The notes under the pieces: generated by a model
Database searches by the model: none
Seen by the model: the letters and a program-made list of their open reading frames with translations, nothing else
Told to the model about the DNA's origin: nothing
In this document: piece after piece, positions 1 to 6,059 of the stretch
How positions within the stretch are numbered: the first letter of the stretch is position 1
Layout: the number at the start of each line of letters is the position of its first letter
Origin: DATLZM01 sp035559315
Lineage (GTDB): Bacteria; Actinomycetota; UBA4738; HRBIN12
Assembly: GCA_035559315.1 (NCBI GenBank)
Contig: DATMBJ010000037.1
Location: 1-6,077 of the forward strand
Length of the DNA: 6,077 nucleotides
Direction: 5' to 3'
Translations under genes and position numbers: made by a program

Positions 1-1
1 G

Positions 2-2044
2 GGGGCGGCGCTGCGGCGCGCCGCCCGTGCCGTCGCGCTGCGGCGCGCCACCCGTGCCGTCCCGTGGGGGATCCTCCGGGTCGTCCGGGCCGCGGTCCTG
101 GCCGGGCTCGGCGTGGCCCTGGTGGCGGCCGGGGTGGTGCCGGTCGCCTCCGTCGGGCGGGAGGCGGCCGAGGTGATCGACCGGGCTCTCCCCGACCGGT
201 TCCTCGAGCGCCTCGCCGAGCCGCTCCGCCTCCGCCGCCTCCCCGAACGCTCGTCTATCTACGCCGCGGACGGCACCCTCCTCCAGCACCTGTACTGGGG
301 CTACGACCGGGAGTGGGTCCCGCTCCGGAGGATCCGCCCGCTCACCCGGCGGGCGGTCCTCGCGATCGAGGACGCGCGGTTCTACGAGCACGGCGCGGTG
401 GACCTCCGGGCCATCCTGCGGGCGCTGGTCGCGAACCTCGAGGCCGGGGGGATAGTCCAGGGCGGCTCCACGATCTCCCAGCAGGTCGTGCGGATGTCCG
501 GGGTCGGCGACGAGCCGACGCTCCGCCGCAAGCTGGCCGAGGCGTGGGCGGCGTTCCGCCTCGAGCGCACGTTCACGAAGGACGAGATCCTTGAGCGGTA
601 CCTGAACCAGGTGTACCTGGGCCACGGGGTCTACGGGCTCGCCGCCGCGTCCGAGTTCTACTTCGGGCTGCCGGTCCGCCGCCTGGGCCTGGCCCGGTCG
701 GCGCTGCTCGCGGGGATGATCGCCGGGCCCTCCGAGTTCGACCCGATCCGGCACCCCCGCCGCGCCCTGGCCCGGCGGAACGTGGTGCTCGGGCGGATGC
801 TCGAGCTGGGCTGGATCACCGAGCCGCGGTACCGGCGGGCCGTCCGGGCCCCGCTCGGGCTCTCCGCCGCCCGGCGGGGGAGCTCGGCGCACGGCCCGAC
901 CTCGTTCTGGACCCAGTACGTGATCCGGACGTTCCTCTCCGACCCCCGGTTCGGCGACACGTTCCGGGAGCGCCGCCGGCGGCTGTTCCGCGGGGGGCTC
1001 GAGATCCACACCACGCTCGACCCGCGGCTCCAGGCCATCGCCGAGGAGGTGCTCCGGGAGCGGATGACCGGCCCGGGGCTCCCGCAGTCCGCCCTGGTCG
1101 CCGTCGACCCGCGCACCGGGGCGATCCTGGCGATGGCCAACGGGAACTGGCCGTTCGGCCGCCGCCGCTACGACCTCGCCTCCGCCCCCGGCGGGGGGCG
1201 CAGCGCGGGCAGCGCGTTCAAGGTCTTCACGCTGGCCGCCGCGCTCCTCGAGGGCATCCCCCCGACCAGGGTCTACGACGGGAGCTCCCCGAAGACCATC
1301 CCGGATTGCGGGGGCGGGGAGACCTGGACCCTCCGGAACGCGGAGCCGGGCTCGGGGAGCTACACGCTGGCCTCGGCCACCGCGCACTCGGTCAACACGG
1401 TCTTCGCCCAGGTGATCGACGAGGTCGGGCCGGCCGACGTGGCCCGGGTGGCCCACCGGATGGGGATCGACAGCCCGCTCGTGCCGGTCTGCCCGCTCAC
1501 GCTCGGGACCTCGGCGGTCTCCCCGCTCGAGATGGCCTCCGCGGTCGGCACCCTCGCCAACCGCGGGATCCACTGCGAGCCCTACGCGATCGCCCGCATC
1601 GTGAACCGGGAGGGCCGGACGGTGTACCGGGCCGAGCCGGAGTGCCGCCGGGCCATCCCGGCCTGGGTGGCCTCGCTCGAGACCTCGCTCCTCGAGGGGG
1701 TGATCCGGGCCGGGACCGGGACCGCCGCGGACATCGGGCGGCCGGCGGCCGGGAAGACCGGGACCGCCCAGGACTACGCCGACGCCTGGTTCGTGGGCTA
1801 CGTGCCGCAGCTCGCGGCCGCGGTGTGGGTCGGGTACGCCCGGGCCGAGATCCCGATGCCCTACGTCCCCGGCCACGGGCCGGGGTTCGGCGGGGTCCTC
1901 GCGGCGCCGATCTGGCACGACTTCATGCTCCGGGCGACGGTCGGCCTCCCGGCCCGGGACTTCGCACAGGTCCCCCGCCCCTCCCCCACGCCCACGCCGA
2001 CCCCCTCCCCCACGCCGTCGCCGACCTCCTCGCCCTCGCCCTGA
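2..2044 (+). CDS. Class A penicillin-binding protein (GT51 glycosyltransferase + transpeptidase), 5' end outside window
   Basis: Bifunctional peptidoglycan synthase: polymerises lipid II into glycan strands and cross-links stem peptides outside the membrane. Residues are counted from the GTG at 113. The reading frame stays open to the left edge, and that GTG falls inside the hydrophobic anchor (WGILRVVRAAVLAGLGVALV), so the true start is probably upstream and the CDS is 5'-partial. The glycosyltransferase domain (about 50-230) shows EDARFYEH with catalytic Glu86, GGSTISQQ at 117-124, RKLAE with the second glutamate Glu143, and then EILERYLNQVYLG. The transpeptidase domain (about 310-590) has S367-A-F-K370, S426-V-N428 and K548-T-G-T551, so all three active-site motifs are intact. 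No PASTA domain is present; the protein ends in a 21-residue Pro/Thr/Ser tail (623-643). It converges with the propeller gene. Family assignment is secure; which PBP1 paralogue it is cannot be told. Confidence 0.95.
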   Translation, partial: GAALRRAARAVALRRATRAVPWGILRVVRAAVLAGLGVALVAAGVVPVASVGREAAEVIDRALPDRFLERLAEPLRLRRLPERSSIYAADGTLLQHLYWGYDREWVPLRRIRPLTRRAVLAIEDARFYEHGAVDLRAILRALVANLEAGGIVQGGSTISQQVVRMSGVGDEPTLRRKLAEAWAAFRLERTFTKDEILERYLNQVYLGHGVYGLAAASEFYFGLPVRRLGLARSALLAGMIAGPSEFDPIRHPRRALARRNVVLGRMLELGWITEPRYRRAVRAPLGLSAARRGSSAHGPTSFWTQYVIRTFLSDPRFGDTFRERRRRLFRGGLEIHTTLDPRLQAIAEEVLRERMTGPGLPQSALVAVDPRTGAILAMANGNWPFGRRRYDLASAPGGGRSAGSAFKVFTLAAALLEGIPPTRVYDGSSPKTIPDCGGGETWTLRNAEPGSGSYTLASATAHSVNTVFAQVIDEVGPADVARVAHRMGIDSPLVPVCPLTLGTSAVSPLEMASAVGTLANRGIHCEPYAIARIVNREGRTVYRAEPECRRAIPAWVASLETSLLEGVIRAGTGTAADIGRPAAGKTGTAQDYADAWFVGYVPQLAAAVWVGYARAEIPMPYVPGHGPGFGGVLAAPIWHDFMLRATVGLPARDFAQVPRPSPTPTPTPSPTPSPTSSPSP
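8..61 (+). repeat. 27-bp in-frame tandem duplication in the PBP N-terminus
   Basis: Units 8-34 and 35-61 are identical at 26 of 27 positions (G23 versus A50). The unit is nine codons long and encodes ALRRAARAV then ALRRATRAV in the PBP frame. It supplies six arginines just before the membrane helix, consistent with the positive-inside rule for a cytoplasmic N-terminus. Further copies could lie left of the window. Confidence 0.85.
1972..2011 (-). other. G-quadruplex-capable run opposite the PBP Pro-rich tail codons
   Basis: The plus strand has C-runs at 1972-1976, 1978-1981, 1983-1987, 1991-1993, 2001-2005 and 2007-2011, separated by 1-7 nt. The minus strand therefore meets the usual G3+N1-7 pattern for an intramolecular quadruplex. 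The run results from Pro (CCC) codons in the PBP tail. It lies just past the stop of the converging minus-strand gene, so it would fall in that gene's 3' untranslated RNA if transcription reads through. Formation is an inference. Confidence 0.45.
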
Positions 2045-2077
2045 GCCCGGGTCGGCGGCCGGCGTCGGGGCGGCGGG

Positions 2078-3481
2078 TCACGACAGCCGGAGCGCGTAGG
2101 TCCATCCCCCCGCCCCCACCAGCGCGACCCGCCCGTGGACGATCACCGCCTCGACGCGCCGCGGGAGCTCCCAGGAGGCCTCGGGTTCCCAGGTCGTCCC
2201 CGGGCGGGGCGGCGGCAGGAGGCTGACCGTCCGACCCGCCGCGAAGAGGAGCCGTCGGCCGACCCGCAGCGCCGCCCCCGCCGGCCCCCGCGCGTCCCAG
2301 GACGCGAACGGGGCGCACCGGCCCGCGCACCGGGGACGGAAGGCCGAGACGCGGCTCCCCCGCCCGAAGGTCGGGACGAGCAGGGATCCTCCCAAGACGA
2401 CGGGCGTCCGGGGAAAGGCGCCGGCGGGGAGCGCGAACCGCGCCTCGGCCCGGCATGGGTCCCCGCAGGCGAGGGGGAAGCGGAAGACGGCCCCGGAGGC
2501 GACCGCGAACGCCGAGCCGCCGTGCAGGACCGGCCCGGCGGCGAACCGCCCGGGCAGGCTCGCGGACCACGCCGGCCGGGACCGGCCGCGGCGGTCCGCC
2601 GGGAACGCCGCCAGCATCGGCGCATCGGACTCGGCGCCGCACACGCACCCCTCGGTGAGCGCGACCACGAGCCCGCCCCCGACCGCCGGTGGGTTCATCG
2701 TCATCAGCCCGCGCCGCGTGTTCATCGGGGCCGTCCACGTGGGCCGGCACCGGGAGCCGGTCCGCGGGCAGCGGATGAACGCGGAGAGCCCCGAGCTGGC
2801 GGGGAGGTACACGCGGCCCCCGCGGACCGTCGGGGCCCCGAGCCCCCGTCCCGGCGGGGACCACCAGAGCGGCCGGCAGGGTGGGGCGCAGCGCGGGTCG
2901 TACGCGAGGAGACGGCCGGCGCGGATGCCCGACCCCTCGCCCAGGTCAACCTCGGCCGTGACGAACAGGGTCCCTCGTGCCGCCGTCACCCGGAACCCGT
3001 TGGCCGGCAGCGCCCGGCCGGGCTCCGGGTAGCCGGAGATCAGGGGGTCGGGGATCGTCAGCGCGCCCGCGGGTCGGCACCTCCGGGTGCGACAGGGGAG
3101 GTCGAAGAAGACGACCCGGTCGGCCGCGGGGACGAACAGCCGCCCGCCGGCCGCCGCGGCCCCGGCGGGCCACGGCCCGGGGGCGCCGCGCCATCGGGGG
3201 CGGCAGGTCCCGCCGTCGCGCCGGCACGAGAGCGCGTAGGCACGCAGGTCGGAGCCCGCTCGCCCGGCGGTGTACACGAGGCGCGCGTGCACGAGGACCG
3301 GCACCCCGGGCGCCCTCCAGAGGAAGCCGGATCCCCCGGGCGGCGCCGCCGCCGGCGGCGACGGGGTCGGGATCGTCCGCGGGGAAGCCGGGCCGGGCGG
3401 ACGCTCCCGGACCGGCGCGCAGACGGCCGCGACGACGGCCGCCGTGGATGCCAGCGCGAGGGCGCGGAACCTCCCGGCCAC
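2078..3481 (-). CDS. Exported PQQ-like beta-propeller repeat protein with paired cysteines
   Basis: 467-residue protein of unknown specific function. The GTG at 3481 was chosen because it directly begins a signal-type segment (basic MAGRFR, then ALALASTAAVVAAVC), and no nearer in-frame start exists. The reading frame continues open upstream through folP, but only as an antisense shadow. Cys21 could be lipidated, although Val at -1 is unusual for a lipobox. A Pro-rich linker (23-50) follows. From about 53 to the end there are roughly eight repeats of the PQQ-like type: a strand such as GGRVYLPA, then an 'xAYDxxC..C.PxW' turn. Cysteine pairs sit at 86/93, 130/135, 198/202, 238/245, 339/343 and 385/389. 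The fifth repeat lacks them but has C279-V-C281 in a loop, and the last repeat has none. The fold is recognised with good confidence; no enzyme active site was seen, so a binding, scaffold or assembly role at the cell surface is only an inference. Confidence 0.82.
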   Translation of the reverse strand: MAGRFRALALASTAAVVAAVCAPVRERPPGPASPRTIPTPSPPAAAPPGGSGFLWRAPGVPVLVHARLVYTAGRAGSDLRAYALSCRRDGGTCRPRWRGAPGPWPAGAAAAGGRLFVPAADRVVFFDLPCRTRRCRPAGALTIPDPLISGYPEPGRALPANGFRVTAARGTLFVTAEVDLGEGSGIRAGRLLAYDPRCAPPCRPLWWSPPGRGLGAPTVRGGRVYLPASSGLSAFIRCPRTGSRCRPTWTAPMNTRRGLMTMNPPAVGGGLVVALTEGCVCGAESDAPMLAAFPADRRGRSRPAWSASLPGRFAAGPVLHGGSAFAVASGAVFRFPLACGDPCRAEARFALPAGAFPRTPVVLGGSLLVPTFGRGSRVSAFRPRCAGRCAPFASWDARGPAGAALRVGRRLLFAAGRTVSLLPPPRPGTTWEPEASWELPRRVEAVIVHGRVALVGAGGWTYALRLS

Positions 3482-3494
3482 GGGACCCGGGAGG

Positions 3495-3523
3495 ACCCTA
3501 GGGCGCGGGGCGGTCGCAGGCAA
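3495..3523 (-). promoter_or_regulatory. Putative sigma70-type promoter for the propeller gene
   Basis: On the minus strand, TTGCCT (3523-3518) and TAGGGT (3500-3495) are separated by exactly 17 nt. The -35 matches TTGACA at four of six positions; the -10 fits the looser TANNNT form. Transcription would begin near 3488, giving a leader of only about 6-7 nt before the GTG at 3481. This agrees with the absence of a Shine-Dalgarno sequence there. Confidence 0.4.
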
Positions 3524-3537
3524 GCTCGCTGCTCGCT
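3524..3537. repeat. Tandem 7-bp direct repeat abutting the putative -35 element
   Basis: GCTCGCT occurs twice in succession (3524-3530 and 3531-3537), directly upstream of the putative -35 hexamer of the minus-strand promoter. It overlaps the first base of the stop codon of the PIN-like relic. It could be an operator half-site pair or a chance repeat in GC-rich DNA. Confidence 0.35.
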
Positions 3538-3647
3538 CAGATCGCCTCGGGCGGCACGAGGCCGACGAGGCGGCGCGCGGTCCTGGCGAGCCGCGCGTCC
3601 AGGGTGAGGAGCCCCCGGCCGAGCCGTCCGTCCCCTCGCCCCCCCGG
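3537..3647 (-). pseudogene. Remnant of a PIN-domain (VapC-like) protein C-terminus
   Basis: On the minus strand, 36 sense codons run from just after an in-frame TAG (3650-3648) to TGA (3539-3537), with no ATG or TTG and only one GTG, near the end. From codon 8 on, every third base is G or C, while the codons before it include CGA and GGA; this suggests a boundary of once-coding sequence near codon 8. The residues include LGRGLLTLDARLARTARRLV, which resembles the last strand and helix of PIN-domain ribonucleases. There the T-x-D motif (here Thr15-Leu-Asp17) supplies one acidic metal ligand. Earlier PIN motifs would have to lie where folP now starts, and they are absent, so the gene is truncated and presumably dead. 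The family match is from memory of the motif only; it could be a fragment of another protein. Confidence 0.42.
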
Positions 3648-3648
3648 C

Positions 3649-3654
3649 TAGCAT
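3649..3654 (+). promoter_or_regulatory. Putative -10 element for folP operon (leaderless type)
   Basis: TAGCAT fits the TANNNT -10 pattern. Seven bases after it comes a GTG (3662) in the folP frame, the spacing expected when the transcript begins at the start codon. No convincing -35 and no Shine-Dalgarno sequence are visible upstream. The element overlaps the alternative ATG at 3653, so both cannot be the functional choice in the same transcript. Confidence 0.4.
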
Positions 3655-4513
3655 GGGTCCCGTGGGGTCCGGGCGGCTCGTGTGGCGGTGCGGGGCGCGG
3701 GAGCTCGTCTGCGGCGAGCGGACGCTCGTGATGGGGATCCTGAACGTGACCCCCGACTCCTTCTCCGACGGTGGCCTGTTCCTCGACCCCGACGCCGCGG
3801 TGGCGCGGGCGCGGCGGATGGTCGAGGAGGGCGCGGACATCGTGGACGTGGGCGGGGAGTCCACCCGACCGGGCTCGGACCCGGTCCCGCCCGAGGAGGA
3901 GCGGAAGCGGGTCCTCCCGGTGATCGAGGCCCTCGCCCCGGAGCTCGACGTCCCGATCTCGGTGGACACCCGGCGGGCGGAGGTGGCCGCCGCCGCCCTG
4001 GAGGCCGGGGCGTCGATCGTGAACGACGTGACGGCGGGCGCCGACCCCGGGATGTTCGCGGTGGTCCGGGAGGCGGGGGCGGGCATGGTCCTGATGCACA
4101 TGAAGGGCGAGCCCAAGACGATGCAGCGGGATCCCCGCTACGACGATGTCGTCGCCGAGGTCCGTGGGTTCCTCGAGGCGCGGCTCGAGGCCGCCATGCT
4201 CGCGGGGATCGAGGCCGACCGCCTCTGCATCGACCCCGGGATCGGGTTCGGGAAGACCCTCGAGCACAACCTCCTCCTGCTCCGGCACGTGGACGCCCTG
4301 TTCGACCTGGGCCGACCCGTCCTCGTCGGGCCCTCCCGCAAGTCGTTCATCGGGGCCCTCCTCGACCTCCCCCCGGACCAGCGCGTCGAGGGCACGCTGG
4401 GGGCGATCTCGTGGCTCGCGGCCCGCGGCGTGCACGTGGTCCGGGTGCACGACGTCCGGGAGGCGGTGCGGGCCCTCCGGGTCGTGGACGCGATCGCCCG
4501 CGCGGGAGGTTGA
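3653..4513 (+). CDS. folP: Dihydropteroate synthase
   Basis: Condenses 6-hydroxymethyl-7,8-dihydropterin pyrophosphate with p-aminobenzoate to dihydropteroate in the cytoplasm; this is the sulfonamide target. At 286 residues it has the usual length. Conserved blocks in order are NVTPDSFSDGG (31-41), DVGGESTRPGS (65-75, pABA/pyrophosphate loop), SVDTRR (103-108), ND at 124-125, LMHMKGEPKTMQ (147-158), DPGIGFGKT (194-202, pterin pocket), GPSRKSFIG (226-234, Lys230 and Arg229) and the closing RVHDV (264-268). All key pterin-binding residues appear present, so the enzyme should be active. The ATG at 3653 is used here, but GTG at 3662 is a serious alternative (three residues shorter), because a TAGCAT element precedes it at leaderless spacing; neither has a Shine-Dalgarno sequence. 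It is the first gene of the operon, divergent from the propeller gene; the next gene begins 5 nt after its stop. Confidence 0.97.
   Translation: MGPVGSGRLVWRCGARELVCGERTLVMGILNVTPDSFSDGGLFLDPDAAVARARRMVEEGADIVDVGGESTRPGSDPVPPEEERKRVLPVIEALAPELDVPISVDTRRAEVAAAALEAGASIVNDVTAGADPGMFAVVREAGAGMVLMHMKGEPKTMQRDPRYDDVVAEVRGFLEARLEAAMLAGIEADRLCIDPGIGFGKTLEHNLLLLRHVDALFDLGRPVLVGPSRKSFIGALLDLPPDQRVEGTLGAISWLAARGVHVVRVHDVREAVRALRVVDAIARAGG
4504..4509 (+). promoter_or_regulatory. Ribosome binding site deciding the hydrolase start
   Basis: GGGAGG, inside the last codons of folP, lies 9 nt before the GTG at 4519. An in-frame TTG at 4510 directly abuts it and is too close to be used, so the site supports the GTG. 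Confidence 0.6.
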
Positions 4514-4518
4514 CCGCG

Positions 4519-5196
4519 GTGCGGGCGCCCGAGCCGCGCCGGGTCCGCACCCGGGCCGGCGAGCTCGCGGTGGTGGAGGCGGGGGATCCGCGGGCCCCCG
4601 CGGTCCTCCTGCTCCACGGCTCCTCCGCCTCCTCCGCGACGTGGGGGGCCTACGTGCCCGTCCTCGCGCCCTCGTTCCGGGTCCTCGCCCCCGACCTGCT
4701 CGGCGACGGCCCCGACGGGCCCGGCGGAGCGCCCCCCGACCTGGAGGCCCAGGCGGGCCAGGTCGAGGAGCTCCTGGAACGGCTCTCGGCGGTCGACCCG
4801 GCCGCCGTGGGGCACGGCTCGGGCGGGGGGGTGGCGGCGGTCCTGGCGGCGAGGGGCAGGGTGCGGACGCTCGTCCTCGTCGGGGCCTCGGGGGTCGACG
4901 ACCGGGTGGCCGGGGAGCTCGGCCGCCGGGAGGTGCCGACGCTGCTGGTCTGGGGCGAGGAGGACCGGGTCGTCCCGGTGGCGGAGGCGGAGCGGCTCCA
5001 GGACCGCATCCCCACCGCCGCCCTGGCCGTCCTCCCCGGGTGCGGGCACCTCGTGACCGAGGACGCGGCCCCCACCGTCGCCACGCTGCTCGTGGAGTTC
5101 CTCCGCTCCCGCCACCTCGGCGCGCGCCACTCGCACGCGCCGGCGGGACCCGTCATGCTGTCGCTGGAGCGACGCCCGCCGAGGGAGGAACGGTGA
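4519..5196 (+). CDS. Short alpha/beta-hydrolase fold protein with displaced nucleophile, in folate operon
   Basis: 225-residue alpha/beta-hydrolase of unknown substrate. Visible fold markers are the oxyanion-hole strand LLLHGSSASSATW (30-42), APDLLGDG (57-64), the nucleophile-elbow strand AAVGHGSGGGVA (95-106), LVLVGAS (118-124), LLVWGEEDRVVP with candidate acid Asp149, and LPGCGHLVTEDA with candidate His177. The family norm is G-H-S-x-G-G; here it reads G98-H-G-S101-G-G, so Gly100 occupies the nucleophile position and Ser is one residue late. Little sequence lies between 124 and 139, so the lid domain is almost absent, explaining the short length compared with about 250-300 residues for typical members. 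A charged tail (199-225) follows the fold. Five nt separate it from folP, and its TGA overlaps the folB GTG, so it is probably translated with the folate enzymes. It may be catalytically altered or inactive; a folate role is suggested only by position. Confidence 0.87.
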   Translation: MRAPEPRRVRTRAGELAVVEAGDPRAPAVLLLHGSSASSATWGAYVPVLAPSFRVLAPDLLGDGPDGPGGAPPDLEAQAGQVEELLERLSAVDPAAVGHGSGGGVAAVLAARGRVRTLVLVGASGVDDRVAGELGRREVPTLLVWGEEDRVVPVAEAERLQDRIPTAALAVLPGCGHLVTEDAAPTVATLLVEFLRSRHLGARHSHAPAGPVMLSLERRPPREER

Positions 5197-5555
5197 GCAC
5201 GAGCCGGCTGTTCCTCTCGGGGATCCGCGCCCGCGGCCGGCACGGCGTGAACCCCGAGGAGAAGGAACGGGAGCAGGAGTTCGTCGTCGATCTCGACGTC
5301 GAGGTCGAGGTGGACCGCGACGACATCTCGTCCACCGTGGACTACCGGACGGTCGCGGAGACCGCGCGGCGGGCGGTGGCCGAGGGCTCGTACGAGCTGC
5401 TCGAGACCCTCGCCAGGGCGGTCGCGGACGCCGTCGCGGCGCTCCCCCGGGTGGCGCGGGCCACCGCCGTGGTCCACAAGCCGCGGGCCGCGGGCTCGCT
5501 CGGGATCGAGGGGGTGGCCGCGGCCTCGTCCTCGGGGGCCGACGAGGGGGGCTGA
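5193..5555 (+). CDS. folB: Dihydroneopterin aldolase
   Basis: Cleaves 7,8-dihydroneopterin to 6-hydroxymethyl-7,8-dihydropterin and glycolaldehyde in folate synthesis; family members are usually homo-octameric in the cytoplasm. The 120-residue length is typical. The protein begins RLFLSGIRARGRHGVNPEEK, the family's opening strand and loop, with Glu22 at the expected active-site position. It continues with QEFVVDLDVEVEV (28-40), STVDYRTV (47-54, Tyr51), YELLETLA (67-74, Glu71 for pterin binding) and VVHKPRA (93-99, Lys96). These match the catalytic Glu, Tyr and Lys known in the family. The GTG overlaps the preceding stop as GTGA, with GAGGGAGGA at 5181-5189 just upstream, so translation is probably coupled to the hydrolase. 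The last dozen residues (Ala/Ser/Gly-rich) are likely disordered. The product feeds FolK, encoded 3 nt downstream. Confidence 0.96.
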   Translation: MSTSRLFLSGIRARGRHGVNPEEKEREQEFVVDLDVEVEVDRDDISSTVDYRTVAETARRAVAEGSYELLETLARAVADAVAALPRVARATAVVHKPRAAGSLGIEGVAAASSSGADEGG

Positions 5556-5558
5556 GTC

Positions 5559-6056
5559 GTGGAGGCGGCCGCGTTCCTCGGGCTGGGGGCGAACCTGGGG
5601 GACCGGCTCTCGAACCTCCAGGCCGCGGTCGACCTCCTGGGGGCCCGGGAGGGGATCCGCGTGCTCCGGTCCTCCCGGGTCTACGAGACGGCCCCGGTCG
5701 GCCCGCCGCAGCCCGACTTCCTCAACGCGGTGCTCGAGGTGCGCACGTCCCTCCCCCCGCGGGGCCTGCTCGGGGCCTGCCTGGAGGTCGAGGCCGCGCT
5801 GGGCCGGGTGCGCGGGGAGCGGTGGGGGCCGCGCCCCATCGACGTCGACGTCCTCGCCTACGGACGCGAGCGGATCGTCGAGGAGGACCTGGTGGTGCCC
5901 CACCCCCGGCTCGCGGAGCGGGCGTTCGTCCTGGTGCCGCTCCTCGAGATCGCGCCGGACCTCGAGCTCCCCGGCCTGGGGCGGCTGGCCGCCCTCCGGG
6001 CCCCGGACGTGGACGGCGTGCGGCCCTTCGCGCCCCCGCTGCTCGTCCCGGGGTGA
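5559..6056 (+). CDS. folK: 6-hydroxymethyl-7,8-dihydropterin pyrophosphokinase (HPPK)
   Basis: Transfers pyrophosphate from ATP to 6-hydroxymethyl-7,8-dihydropterin, making the substrate of FolP. The 165 residues match the usual single-domain length. Seen in order are the N-terminal FLGLGANLGDR (6-16), SRVYETAPVG (39-48), QPDFLNAV (51-58) and the family signature RWGPRPIDVDVL (88-99). In that signature Asp95 and Asp97 are the magnesium ligands. VPHPRLAERAFVLVPL (113-128) follows and carries the conserved His115 and Arg117/Arg121. All expected catalytic residues are present. The GTG at 5559 follows the folB stop by 3 nt and is preceded by a G-rich ribosome binding site (GAGGGGGG, 5544-5551), so folB and folK are co-translated. 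It is a separate gene here, not fused to folB or folP as in some organisms. Confidence 0.97.
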   Translation: MEAAAFLGLGANLGDRLSNLQAAVDLLGAREGIRVLRSSRVYETAPVGPPQPDFLNAVLEVRTSLPPRGLLGACLEVEAALGRVRGERWGPRPIDVDVLAYGRERIVEEDLVVPHPRLAERAFVLVPLLEIAPDLELPGLGRLAALRAPDVDGVRPFAPPLLVPG

Positions 6057-6059
6057 GCC

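Noticed and set aside
2045..2077. Hairpin terminator between the convergent genes
   Set aside because: There are short self-complementary stretches (for example GCCC/GGGC and GGCC), but no extended stem and no T- or A-tract; in this base composition such matches arise by chance.
2135..3607. Long plus-strand open frame over the propeller gene
   Set aside because: The translation is Arg/Gly/Pro-rich low-complexity sequence, typical of an antisense shadow, with no recognisable motif.
3482..3652. Riboswitch, tRNA or small RNA in the divergent region
   Set aside because: No cloverleaf, conserved riboswitch core or terminator-like hairpin could be recognised. The region is accounted for by promoter-like elements and the PIN-like fragment.
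3482..4450. Minus-strand reading frame continuing in-frame upstream of the propeller gene, antisense to folP
   Set aside because: It is the reverse shadow of folP in very GC-rich DNA, where stops are rare. Its residues show no family features, and the signal segment beginning at 3481 marks the true start.
3682..4518. Hydrolase reading frame extended upstream across folP to give a 504-residue protein
   Set aside because: The upstream part is an out-of-frame shadow of folP. Recognisable hydrolase sequence starts only after the GTG at 4519, which has a ribosome binding site.
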